Below are positions 24,147 to 33,177 of a DNA stretch of 50,143 bases, one piece after another. The translations under genes were made by a program, and so were the position numbers. Positions within the stretch are counted from its first letter, which is position 1. Every line of letters starts with the position of its first letter. The DNA is from JBHICC01 sp046759385 (GTDB lineage: Bacteria; Pseudomonadota; Gammaproteobacteria; Acidiferrobacterales; SPGG2): the NCBI GenBank assembly GCA_046759385.1, contig JBHICC010000017.1, positions 1 through 50,143 of the forward strand, in the 5' to 3' direction. The notes beneath the pieces were generated by a model, which did not search any database, had not been told where the DNA came from, and worked only from the letters and a program-made list of their open reading frames with translations.

Positions 24147-24646
24147 CCGCAGACAGCTACGAGAACCGCAGCGAACGTCGCGCTCGTAGGCAACTCTTGA
24201 CCAAGCTCCTAACTGTCGGGGGAGTGTCACTTGCGTCAACACTACTACCGGCCCGGTGGGGATCGTCCGACGTCAACGCTGCAACTGACATTCGTTTTGT
24301 GGTCCAGAATAAACGATTCATGGAACGTGCCTTTGAACTGAAACGCGAGGCAGAAGAAGCTGGCGATCAATCCTACGGGGCGATAATCGTCAAAGACGGT
24401 CGGCTGGTAGGAAAGGGTCCGAGTCGTGTAATCACTAATCAAGATCCCACTGCGCACGCCGAAATGGAGGCGATCCGCGACGCCGCAAGGCGCCTCGGCA
24501 CGCGCGACCTCAGTGGATGTGTCATCTATGCGACTTCGAAACCATGTCGCATGTGCGAGACTGCAAGCTACTGGGCAAACGCGTCACGATTCTACTACAG
24601 TGCCGCACTAACCGACGGCGGACGTCCTCGTTACTCATCATGCTAG
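24143..24646 (+). CDS. Exported cytidine/deoxycytidylate deaminase-fold protein with Tat-like leader
   Basis: A 167-residue zinc deaminase-fold protein. The core motifs are HAE (H105, E107) and PCRMC (C135, C138), the zinc and catalytic set of the cytidine/tRNA-adenosine/guanine deaminase superfamily. Unlike the cytosolic family members I know, it begins with an Arg-rich leader, RRARRQLLTKLLTVGGVSLAS, resembling a twin-arginine signal, with likely processing near AATDI at 46-50. A periplasmic deaminase is unusual. The substrate is unknown. It is coupled by ATGA overlap to the upstream membrane ORF, hinting at a membrane complex. The C-terminus ends in Cys and is short relative to TadA. Confidence 0.78.
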   Translation: MTADSYENRSERRARRQLLTKLLTVGGVSLASTLLPARWGSSDVNAATDIRFVVQNKRFMERAFELKREAEEAGDQSYGAIIVKDGRLVGKGPSRVITNQDPTAHAEMEAIRDAARRLGTRDLSGCVIYATSKPCRMCETASYWANASRFYYSAALTDGGRPRYSSC

Positions 24647-24703
24647 CAAGCGGCCTGCTCAAGGAATAATGCAGGAAGCCCGACTCGAGACAAGGGAAGG
24701 GAC

Positions 24704-25366
24704 GTGACAGATACCGATCTGCATCAGTACTATTCGCGCCGCGCAGCAGAGTACGAAGAGATCTACAAAAAACCAGAGCGTCAGAAAGATCTTACTGAAC
24801 TGAGAACCCTAGTAAGCCAATTGCTGCACGGGCATGAAGTTCTCGAGATCGCCTGTGGGACCGGTTATTGGACTGAGCTGATCGCGCCCGGAGCCCGTTC
24901 AGTACTGGCGACCGATACCAGCACGGAGGTGCTCGAGCTGGCGAAAACTAAGGGCTACTCGAGGGGATGCGTGCGCTTTACTCTAGCCGATGCCTATGAC
25001 TTGAGTGATCTGCCGGGACAATTCACTGCAGCGCTGGCAGCCTTTTGGTGGTCGCATGTGCCAAAACAACGCGTTCCCGAGTTCGTGCAAAGCTTACACC
25101 ACCGACTCGGCGTTGGCGGAACCGTCGTATTGATTGACAATCGTTATGTTGAAGGCAGCAATGTGCCGATTTCGGAGCACGACGAGCGAGGCAATACCTA
25201 TCAGTTGCGGTGCCTTAGAGACGGAAGTCAGTTTCGTGTGCTCAAGAACTTTCCTAATGCAAGCGAGCTCTACGCTACCCTGAACCCTTGCGCAGATGAT
25301 CTAAAAGTGTTCGAGCTAGAGTACTACTGGTACGCGTTATACAAGGTGGCAAAAATCAGTCTCTGA
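24704..25366 (+). CDS. Class I SAM-dependent methyltransferase
   Basis: A 220-residue Rossmann-fold methyltransferase. SAM motif I is VLEIACGTGYW at 46-56, followed by an acidic motif II (ATDTSTEVLELA) and a motif III region (VRFTLADAYDL). The second half is short and carries aromatic residues (AAFWWSHVP, ELEYYWYALYK), suggesting a small, hydrophobic or aromatic substrate pocket. It starts with a GTG preceded by GGAAGGGAC. It lies 57 bp after the deaminase and 21 bp before the GST, so probably the same transcript. The substrate is unknown. Confidence 0.85.
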   Translation: MTDTDLHQYYSRRAAEYEEIYKKPERQKDLTELRTLVSQLLHGHEVLEIACGTGYWTELIAPGARSVLATDTSTEVLELAKTKGYSRGCVRFTLADAYDLSDLPGQFTAALAAFWWSHVPKQRVPEFVQSLHHRLGVGGTVVLIDNRYVEGSNVPISEHDERGNTYQLRCLRDGSQFRVLKNFPNASELYATLNPCADDLKVFELEYYWYALYKVAKISL

Positions 25367-25387
25367 TCGATCTCAACGAGCCTTCCA

Positions 25388-25993
25388 ATGTTAAGAGTGT
25401 ATGGTGACCACAATTCCGGCAACTGTTACAAGGTGAAGCTGTTGCTTACACAGTTGGATATACCTTTCGAATGGATCGATATCGACATTCTCAAGAACCA
25501 GAGCCGCACGCCTGAGCTCCTAGCGAAGAATCCCAACGGCAAAATTCCGACGCTCGAAACGGAAGATGGACGCTACCTGCCGGAATCCAACGCGATCCTA
25601 TGTTATTTAAGCGAGGCTACGCCTTTGCTGCCCGACGACAACTGGGAGCGTGCGCAGGTGCTACGCTGGCTATTCTTTGAGCAGTATAGCCACGAACCCT
25701 ACATCGCCACTTCGCGCTACATCGTGCGCTACCTCAACACGCCACTTAGTCACGAGCATGTGCTAAACGAAAAGCGCGCGCCGGGTTATGCTGCGCTCGA
25801 TGTGATGGAACAACATCTACAGAACAATAACTATTTCGTAGGCGATCGTTACACGATTGCCGATATCAGCCTTTATGCATACACACATGTCGCTGACGAA
25901 GGCGGTTTCGATCTGTCGGCCTACAGGGCTATTCACATCTGGCTCGAGCAGGTACGCTCACAGCCGAAACACGTCGCCATGAACGACGTTTGA
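25388..25993 (+). CDS. Glutathione S-transferase family protein
   Basis: A 201-residue two-domain GST. The N-terminal thioredoxin-like domain (1-80) has NCYKVKLLL after the first strand, the cis-Pro segment NGKIPTLE and the glutathione-binding ESNAILCYLSE near 66-76. The C-terminal helical domain has the conserved N-capping-box/hydrophobic staple region FVGDRYTIADISLYAY near 152-167. Motif content suggests a bacterial beta/theta-like member. It is probably cotranscribed with the methyltransferase. Its specific role (detoxification, conjugation or reductase) cannot be decided. Confidence 0.9.
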   Translation: MLRVYGDHNSGNCYKVKLLLTQLDIPFEWIDIDILKNQSRTPELLAKNPNGKIPTLETEDGRYLPESNAILCYLSEATPLLPDDNWERAQVLRWLFFEQYSHEPYIATSRYIVRYLNTPLSHEHVLNEKRAPGYAALDVMEQHLQNNNYFVGDRYTIADISLYAYTHVADEGGFDLSAYRAIHIWLEQVRSQPKHVAMNDV

Positions 25994-26134
25994 GCGTTAG
26001 CACGTCGGCGTCATAACGTCGATATCCCTAGCAAGTTAGTCAGACATCAAGGCAGCGGCTGCCTACAAAAAGCCCGGCGCCTGGTGTATGCTGCTTCTCC
26101 CGCCAGTCGACGCGTTTTCTAAGGGATAACAAGT

Positions 26135-27397
26135 ATGTCGGGTATCGATAAACCAGCACTGCGAGAGCTCGTAGCGCCACGTTCTGTCGACGAGTTCTTC
26201 GCAAGTTTCTGGCCCGATAGATCGAACTACTTTGTTATCGAGGGCGACGCGGCACGATTACCCGAGTGCCTGCGCCGCGAAGAGTTGAGCAGCATCGAGG
26301 CGTTAATCCAGGCGAACCAGGGGCGCGTGCTGTTTACCAGCGGCCCGAATAGCAGCTACATGCTTCCAACTGACACGCAGTACGCCGCGAGTCTGTTTAC
26401 GATGGGTCTGACGCTTTCGTTCGAGGATGTGACGCCATACATAGCCGGCGCCATCGATTTCATGAGGCAGCTCGAGCAGGATCTGGGAATAAACGAAGGC
26501 TCAGCTAGGATGACTGGATGGGCTTCGCCGCGCGAGAATGGCTCGGCTTGTCACTACGACGCCGATGACATCATTGCCATTCAATTGCTAGGCACCAAGC
26601 GATTCGAGCTTGCCCCGGTGCGCGAACTCAGAGCACCCTACGGAAAACAGTATTCGCCCGGGACCATGCCCTTTGAGGACATGTATCCGCAGATGACACA
26701 GGGCTTCCCAAGCTGGCGTGGCACAGAATTTGATGCAATCGATATGAAGCCGGGGACAGTACTGTGCTTCCGTCGAGGCATGTGGCACCGCACTTACGCC
26801 AGTACGAACTCGTTAGCGGTGAGTATTGCGATCCGGCCAGCAACGGCGATGGACTGCCTTATCGACCAGCTGCGGGCGGTCCTACTGCAAGATCCTAGAT
26901 GGCGTCGACCGCTGTACGGTGCGTGGGGCAATAAACAGGAGCGCGAAGCCGCTTTTGATCGGGCGAAAGAACTCATCGACGAGATTCCGAAGATAACGAG
27001 TACCATTTCTCCAAAGGACCTGATATTACCGTCGCTATCTGAATCCAAACTGCTTGCCATGTTGGATCAAGACAGCCGTTTTCAACGCATCCCCGGGACT
27101 GCGATTTCACTGGTGGAATCGAACGAGTCTAAGACTGAAGAACTGCAATGGATACGCATAACTTTGAAGGACGAGAAGGATACAACGCATACCTTGTCGA
27201 GCATCGAAATCCCGACGAAATACGTAGCGCTGTTGAACTGGTTAGCCTCCCGTAAAGGTCCATTTTGCACGCGGGATCTAGAAATGGAATTTCCCGCGAT
27301 TCCTCTGGACGAGCATATAGCCTTGCTCGAGCACTGCGTACGCGGCGGCCTGTTGAAACTCCTGTGGTTTCCATCCTTGGACGGCGTCACTCGTTGA
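26135..27397 (+). CDS. JmjC/cupin-type 2-oxoglutarate Fe(II) oxygenase, RoxA/YcfD-like
   Basis: A 420-residue protein with a JmjC/cupin_4 barrel (about 90-240) and a C-terminal winged-helix-like region (about 330-420). The Fe(II) facial triad is visible: H140-Y-D142 in SACHYDADDIIAIQ and H218 in GMWHRTY. The context LLGTKRFELAP near 151-161 is typical of ribosomal-oxygenase-type enzymes such as YcfD, which hydroxylates an arginine of ribosomal protein L16, but sequence similarity beyond the core looks modest. It is 141 bp after the GST, so it may have its own promoter. The substrate could be a ribosomal protein, another protein or a peptide. Confidence 0.78.
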   Translation: MSGIDKPALRELVAPRSVDEFFASFWPDRSNYFVIEGDAARLPECLRREELSSIEALIQANQGRVLFTSGPNSSYMLPTDTQYAASLFTMGLTLSFEDVTPYIAGAIDFMRQLEQDLGINEGSARMTGWASPRENGSACHYDADDIIAIQLLGTKRFELAPVRELRAPYGKQYSPGTMPFEDMYPQMTQGFPSWRGTEFDAIDMKPGTVLCFRRGMWHRTYASTNSLAVSIAIRPATAMDCLIDQLRAVLLQDPRWRRPLYGAWGNKQEREAAFDRAKELIDEIPKITSTISPKDLILPSLSESKLLAMLDQDSRFQRIPGTAISLVESNESKTEELQWIRITLKDEKDTTHTLSSIEIPTKYVALLNWLASRKGPFCTRDLEMEFPAIPLDEHIALLEHCVRGGLLKLLWFPSLDGVTR

Positions 27398-27527
27398 CGG
27401 TTGGCCAGATACACCCTGCGTGAGTAAGAACAATGGGACGGTGCTGCGTAGTTGCGCTAGAATCACGCGTGCGTTAACAAGAAACTAAACCATACCACCA
27501 CTGGCAGAACTTTTGACATAACCTTCC

Positions 27528-30500
27528 ATGGCCGCTCGTCTACCAAGATGGCTGCTGCGCCTCGTGATTGCGCTTGGCGTAATCATGGTGGTCTACATTG
27601 TCGGCGCCAATGCATTCCTCAATATGCCGTGGGGGTTCGGCCTCATCAACAAAAAGCCGGAGAAGCTTTGGATTCAATGGGCAAGCGGCTGGACTGTGAT
27701 CCCCGGCGTGGTGCATGTCGAAGGCCTGCAGATCCGCGGGCAGGACAGAAAGTTTCAGTGGTACGCGACACTTGACGAAATCACCGTGTGGGTTGCGATG
27801 ACCGCGCTTGTGCGCAAGACCTTTAGCACCAATGCAATGCGCGGACGTGGGCTCGAGTTTCGCATGCGCGAGCGCATTCAGCCGGGTCAAGAGCCACCGC
27901 CGTATAACAAATTCAGACCAGATATTCCCGGGCTAACGAACCCGCCGCAACCGCCGCCGGAAGCGCTCTATCCACCAACCACGCCCAAGCGTCCGTGGAC
28001 CATTGAGCTCAGCGGCGGTGTTATCAGCGAGCTGCGCAGCCTATGGATCGAGAATTTTCGGTGGCAAGGCGACGGCCGCGTCGAGGGCGGCATGCGTCAT
28101 ATCGTCAAAGGGACAGTGGAGGTGCCAAGCGCCAGCTTGTTGCTGGAAGGTGGGGACGTGCGCGCTTCCAACGAGCCTGCGCTCAAAGATGTGCGGATCG
28201 AAAGCGAGATTACACTCGATCGGTTTCACCCGAAAAAGGAGAAGGGCTTAAAGGCGCTCGGTTTCATCTCCGGCGCGGTGCGGATTGCCGGTGAACTGGA
28301 AAATCTCGAATTCCTCAAAGTCTACTTCCGCCACGCGCCGTGGTTGCAGATTGACGGCCACGGTCAGCTCGATGCCGACATGCGCTTAAAGAATGGTGTC
28401 TTGCAACCAGAAACAAAGCTGAGCGTCATTACTAAGGACATGGCGACGAACATCTTCGGCTACAACCTCGACACCAAGGGACACGGCACGATCGAGGGAC
28501 GGGTTGACGTCGAAGGCGAGAAGTCCGTCGCCAAGCTCGCGCTCACTTTGGACGAGTTCGCGGTAGCCCCTCCGGGTACCGAGCAAATGCTGATTCGCGG
28601 GCGCAATCTGAGGTTCGGCGGTGAAACAGCGGATCTGGATCTCCGCGCCCCGTTTAAAGACCTGACTTATTTCAGTGAGGTTCGCGGCGCCGAGATCGGC
28701 GAGCTCACTGTTCTCAATCGCTACATTCCGAAGAAAGTCGGTTTCACAATCCGTTCAGGTTCCGGTCTGCTCGGCTGGCACTTCCGCGCCACGGTCGAAC
28801 AATTGCAGGCTGACGGTGAAATTGAAGTGCAGGCCAAAGGTTTCGCGGCAGATTATCAAGACATCGGCCTTGCCGGCGACGTAACCGTGGCCGTGGGCGT
28901 GGGCTACGCCAAGAGCCCAGACGGAAAAGGGCTGCAGTTGTTTCCCGAGCCGGTCGAAGTGAATGAAGTGTCATTGACTTTGCGATCGGCTGAAATCAAA
29001 CAAGGCAAACAGACGGCCGCTCGGGATCTTGACCTCGAGTTAAAAACGCAGTTCGATGAGGGGAGGTTCGAGTTAGAAAAAGCGCTCGGCGTCTTGCGCT
29101 TTACGAGTGCGGCGCTGCAGTTCTCAGGGACCGTGCCGGATCTGCGTTACTTGAATACTTACCTCCCCAAGAAGAGCGCCTTGCATATCGGCAAAGGCGC
29201 AGCGCAAGTGAAGGGGGCATTTGCCAGCGCGTCTGGCGAAGCCGATGTGAAGGGCAACTTTTCCCTAAGCGGCACCAGGCTTAAGGCCAAGTTCGAAGAC
29301 CTCGGTCTCGCCGGCGATTTGAACTTGAACGGAGACCTTAGGTACGCGGTGTCCGGTGAAAAGCGGCTTGGCTTGGTCGTGTTCGCGCAAGAGTTGGGGC
29401 AACTCGAAGTGCTCAAAGGCGCCCTGGATTTCAAAGGCGCAACAATCCGGCAAAAGCAGCAAGCAATCGCTGATGAACTATTGGTCGAGCTTCGATCGAC
29501 CTTTAACCCAGGTAAGCTCAATACGAACAACATCAGCGCCTTAGTAAGGCCGGTCGGCGCGTCGGCGCGGATCCTTGGCAATATTCCGAGCTTGCGCTAC
29601 CTGAACAGGCATATTCCAAAAGACGTGGGCATGCGCCTTCGCAGCGGACGTGGCCAGCTCAGCGCACGGTTCGAGACAGCGGCCGGTCAAGCTGACGTGG
29701 CGGGCGAGGTCGTGCTCAACAGCAAAACTGTGAGGGCAGAAATTAAGGACACTACAATATCGGGCGACCTCGGGCTCACTACCGATGTACATTACGGTGT
29801 AGCCGGCCGCCGCGGTGCGAAGCGCGGGTTAGTTGTGCTCACAGAAGGGCCATTGGCGATCGATGCGGTATCGCTACAGCTTAAATCTGGCGAGGTGTTA
29901 CTGCGCGAAGGGCAAGCGATTCAGAATCTGACGGTCGAGGCAGACTCGAAGTTCGACCACCATGTTTTAAAGAAGAACAAGGGTCGCGATGTATTGCGCG
30001 CGGTCACGGGAACGGTTAACGTCGCCGGCCAGTTCCCAGGCTTGCAATTTCTCAAAGCCTATTTCCGCCAAGCACCTTGGATCGACCTCAACGGCTCCGG
30101 TGACGTCGACGCCCGTTTAAAAGTGCGCCAAGGCGTCTTGTCAGCGGGCAGTCGTGTCGTCGTCGACGCCGATGTGATCCTCGCTAATTTTCTCGACTAC
30201 TCGGTACGCGGCTCCGGCAAGGTACGTGGGGACGTTGCGCCCAGGGGCGGCAAGCAGACGTCGACCGTGACAATCTCGTTGGAGGACTTTGAGGTCTCGC
30301 ATGCGGCTTTTGACCAACCCTATATTTTCGGCAGCGGCTTCTCGATTACTGGCACCGCGACGACGCTTGATTTGCGCGACCCCTTCACGGATCTGAAGGT
30401 CGCCCTTGACCTGCCCGAGTCCGAGCTTCCGAACTTCGCGGTTTACAACAAGTACGTGCCGCCCGAGGCGTGTACGTTCATCCATCAAGGCAGTGGCCGT

Positions 30501-31280
30501 ATTAGCAGCCGCCTCGATTTCGATGCCAAAACACAGTCCGCCAAGGGTCGCATCGATCTACACGCAAACAGGCTTATCGCGCAGTTTTCAAACATGACCT
30601 TCGCGGGCGACATGAAAGTCGCCGCGCGTCTCCGAGGTGGCAACATCGAAGCGCGCCGTTTCGATATGTCGGGTACAGAGGTCGAGTTTAACAACGTCTA
30701 TGTAGGCACGGCCAAGGTTGGCACGGACAACACCTGGTGGATGCGTCTTGCGCTACCAAAAGGGGAAGGTGTGTTCACCGCGCCGGCGAAGCTCGATGCG
30801 AAGTTCGAGATGAGCATGCGCGACACACGCCCAGTGGTCGTGTTCTTGTCCGAAAAGAAAGGGATCGTACGCTGGTTCAAGAATACCTTGACCGTCAAGG
30901 ACGTCAAAGCGCAGGCAGACTTCAAGATGGACGGTCAGGCGATAGAGGTCGAAGATCTCGAGATGAAGGGAGAAAAGTTAGAGATTCTTGGCGAGCTCGA
31001 CATCTTCGCGCAGCAGTTCGCGGGGGTGTTCTTTGCGCGGCTGCGCGATCTGCAAGTCGGTGTCGAGCTCGGCGGCGGCCGCAAGAAGTTTAAGCTTTCA
31101 AAGGCGCGGCCGTGGTTCGACAAGCGTCGCCAGGTGTACAGGGCTCACAAATGGTTCGCCCAGCAAGAGGGTCGCCAGCATGTGATGCTGGCCGAGGCGC
31201 CAAAGAAGTCGAAAAAGTCGAAAAAAGACGAGCGTTCGGTCAAGGCACCAACGCAGTGCTGGCAAAGGAAAAAACGCTGA
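27528..31280 (+). CDS. Large AsmA/YhdP-like (DUF748-type) envelope protein with six internal repeats
   Basis: A 1250-residue protein with one N-terminal membrane anchor (residues 7-30), a Pro-rich linker (about 120-155) and a long, repetitive beta-rich body. Six copies of a motif like LxYLNxYIPKK are seen at DNA positions 28305, 28704, 29142, 29592, 30042 and 30435 (periods 133, 146, 150, 150 and 131 residues), each followed by a GxGxLxxxF segment. Copies 1 and 5 match especially closely (VYFRHAPW and AYFRQAPW). This resembles repeating beta-groove proteins such as YhdP, TamB and AsmA that bridge the periplasm and move phospholipids. A Lys-rich tail (PKKSKKSKKDE) ends it. It converges with glmS, 3 bp away. 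The role in lipid transport is inferred from architecture. Confidence 0.75.
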   Translation: MAARLPRWLLRLVIALGVIMVVYIVGANAFLNMPWGFGLINKKPEKLWIQWASGWTVIPGVVHVEGLQIRGQDRKFQWYATLDEITVWVAMTALVRKTFSTNAMRGRGLEFRMRERIQPGQEPPPYNKFRPDIPGLTNPPQPPPEALYPPTTPKRPWTIELSGGVISELRSLWIENFRWQGDGRVEGGMRHIVKGTVEVPSASLLLEGGDVRASNEPALKDVRIESEITLDRFHPKKEKGLKALGFISGAVRIAGELENLEFLKVYFRHAPWLQIDGHGQLDADMRLKNGVLQPETKLSVITKDMATNIFGYNLDTKGHGTIEGRVDVEGEKSVAKLALTLDEFAVAPPGTEQMLIRGRNLRFGGETADLDLRAPFKDLTYFSEVRGAEIGELTVLNRYIPKKVGFTIRSGSGLLGWHFRATVEQLQADGEIEVQAKGFAADYQDIGLAGDVTVAVGVGYAKSPDGKGLQLFPEPVEVNEVSLTLRSAEIKQGKQTAARDLDLELKTQFDEGRFELEKALGVLRFTSAALQFSGTVPDLRYLNTYLPKKSALHIGKGAAQVKGAFASASGEADVKGNFSLSGTRLKAKFEDLGLAGDLNLNGDLRYAVSGEKRLGLVVFAQELGQLEVLKGALDFKGATIRQKQQAIADELLVELRSTFNPGKLNTNNISALVRPVGASARILGNIPSLRYLNRHIPKDVGMRLRSGRGQLSARFETAAGQADVAGEVVLNSKTVRAEIKDTTISGDLGLTTDVHYGVAGRRGAKRGLVVLTEGPLAIDAVSLQLKSGEVLLREGQAIQNLTVEADSKFDHHVLKKNKGRDVLRAVTGTVNVAGQFPGLQFLKAYFRQAPWIDLNGSGDVDARLKVRQGVLSAGSRVVVDADVILANFLDYSVRGSGKVRGDVAPRGGKQTSTVTISLEDFEVSHAAFDQPYIFGSGFSITGTATTLDLRDPFTDLKVALDLPESELPNFAVYNKYVPPEACTFIHQGSGRISSRLDFDAKTQSAKGRIDLHANRLIAQFSNMTFAGDMKVAARLRGGNIEARRFDMSGTEVEFNNVYVGTAKVGTDNTWWMRLALPKGEGVFTAPAKLDAKFEMSMRDTRPVVVFLSEKKGIVRWFKNTLTVKDVKAQADFKMDGQAIEVEDLEMKGEKLEILGELDIFAQQFAGVFFARLRDLQVGVELGGGRKKFKLSKARPWFDKRRQVYRAHKWFAQQEGRQHVMLAEAPKKSKKSKKDERSVKAPTQCWQRKKR

Positions 31281-31283
31281 CCG

Positions 31284-33116
31284 TCATTCAACAGTGACCG
31301 ACTTCGCGAGATTGCGCGGCTGGTCGACATCGGTGCCTTTGACTACCGCCACGTGGTAAGCAAGCAACTGCAGCGGCACGACATAGAGAATCGGCGCAGT
31401 AAATTCCCCCGCCTCCGGCAACTCGACAATGGTCGTGCCTTCCTCGGCGTTCACGCTAGTCCCGGGTTCGGAAAATACCAACAGCTCGCCACCGCGGGCG
31501 CGTACTTCCTGAAGGTTGGACTTAAGCTTCTCCAGCAAATCGTCATTCGGCGCCACCGCCACCACCGGCATGTCGGCATCCACCAGTGCCAGCGGACCAT
31601 GCTTGAGTTCGCCAGCGGCGTATGCCTCGGCATGGATATAGGAGATCTCCTTGAGCTTGAGCGCACCCTCGAGCGCGATCGGGAACTGCATACCGCGACC
31701 AAGAAACAGCGCATGGTGCTTATGCACAAACCGCTCTGCCAAACGCTTGATGGTGTCGTCCAGCGCCAACACCTTGCGCAACCGGCTCGGTAGCTGCTCG
31801 AGCTCGGCGACAATCGATGCCTCCTGCCCGGCGGCCAAACCGCGGCGGCGTGCGAGCGCGATCACCAACAGCAATAACGAACCCAGTTGCGTCGTGAAAG
31901 CTTTGGTGGAGGCAACACCAATCTCCGGGCCCGCACGCGTGAACAGCACGAGCTCTGAATCGCGCACAAGCGAGCTCTCGGGTACGTTGCAGATCGCCAG
32001 CGCGTGTCCATAGCCCAAGGATTTCGCATATTGCAGCGCTGCAAGTGTGTCCGCCGTTTCACCGGATTGCGAGATGGTTACGACCAGGCTGTTCGGCTGA
32101 ACCGCGTGCTGGCGATAGCGATACTCACTTGCGATTTCGACCGCACACGGTATGCCGGCCAGCGCCTCCAGCCAATAGCGTGCGACGAGCCCGGCATGGT
32201 AGCTGGTGCCACACGCGATGATCTGCACCGCCTCAACCGTATCGAACACGGCCGCTGCACTGACGCCGAAGGCCTGCTCTAGAATACGCCCGTGACTGAG
32301 TCTACCCTCGAGCGTATCGGCTAGCGCCTGCGGTTGCTCGAAGATTTCCTTCTCAGTGAAATTGCGGTAACGGCCGCGATCTACCGCATCGGCTGAGGTC
32401 TGAGACACATGCACAGGGCGTTTGACTTTCTTGCCGTTCGCTGCGTAGACCGCGCAGTCAGTGCGACTCAAAGCCACGACGTCACCATCGTCGAGATAGA
32501 CCACGTTACGTGTTACCGGCGCCAGCGCCAAAACGTCCGACGCCAAAAAATGCTCGTCGATGCCGACGCCGACCACTAAGGGGCTACCCTTACGTGCACC
32601 GATAATGCGTTCGGGATCATCCTGACAAAGCACCGCCATTGCATAGGCCCCTTCAAGCTCGCTGATCGCGGCTTGCGTAGCCGTCAGCAGGTCATGGCCG
32701 TTGTTGTAATGGTAATGGATGAGGTGCGCGATCGCCTCGGTGTCGGTGTCGGAGGCGAATTCATAACCGAGCTCGCCCAGTTTCGCCCGCAAGGCTTCGT
32801 GGTTTTCAATAATCCCGTTATGTACCACGGCCACCCGGCCGTGGCTCATGTGCGGATGGGCATTATCCTCATTGGGCACGCCATGCGTGGCCCAACGCGT
32901 GTGGGCGATACCGGTCACACCGCTGAGATGGTTGTCGCTTATAGACCCTTCCAGCACCGCTACCTTGCCGACCGTGCGCAGCCGCTCGATGCTGTTATTG
33001 CTGTCGAGGATCGCCACGCCCGCGGAGTCATAGCCGCGATACTCAAGCCGTTTCAATCCCTCCAGCAACATGGGAACGATGCTGCGCTGGCTAACCGCAC
33101 CGACAATACCGCACAT
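31284..33116 (-). CDS. glmS: Glutamine-fructose-6-phosphate aminotransferase (isomerizing)
   Basis: Makes glucosamine-6-phosphate for peptidoglycan and LPS. It has 610 residues: an N-terminal glutaminase with the nucleophile Cys2 (MCGIVGAVSQR), the RGYDSAG and HTRWATHG motifs, and two SIS sugar-isomerase domains (SQSGETADT, ASTKAFTTQ) ending in LAKSVTVE. The start ATG follows AGGGGG with seven-base spacing. The gene follows glmU by 61 bp. A 10-bp palindrome CCTCATGAGG (33126-33135) lies just upstream of the ribosome site. The position after atpC-glmU is canonical. Confidence 0.97.
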   Translation of the reverse strand: MCGIVGAVSQRSIVPMLLEGLKRLEYRGYDSAGVAILDSNNSIERLRTVGKVAVLEGSISDNHLSGVTGIAHTRWATHGVPNEDNAHPHMSHGRVAVVHNGIIENHEALRAKLGELGYEFASDTDTEAIAHLIHYHYNNGHDLLTATQAAISELEGAYAMAVLCQDDPERIIGARKGSPLVVGVGIDEHFLASDVLALAPVTRNVVYLDDGDVVALSRTDCAVYAANGKKVKRPVHVSQTSADAVDRGRYRNFTEKEIFEQPQALADTLEGRLSHGRILEQAFGVSAAAVFDTVEAVQIIACGTSYHAGLVARYWLEALAGIPCAVEIASEYRYRQHAVQPNSLVVTISQSGETADTLAALQYAKSLGYGHALAICNVPESSLVRDSELVLFTRAGPEIGVASTKAFTTQLGSLLLLVIALARRRGLAAGQEASIVAELEQLPSRLRKVLALDDTIKRLAERFVHKHHALFLGRGMQFPIALEGALKLKEISYIHAEAYAAGELKHGPLALVDADMPVVAVAPNDDLLEKLKSNLQEVRARGGELLVFSEPGTSVNAEEGTTIVELPEAGEFTAPILYVVPLQLLAYHVAVVKGTDVDQPRNLAKSVTVE

Positions 33117-33177
33117 GCGTTACCCCCTCATGAGGTGTGAAGGACGTACAAAACCCAACATGCCTTCTCTTTCCGCT

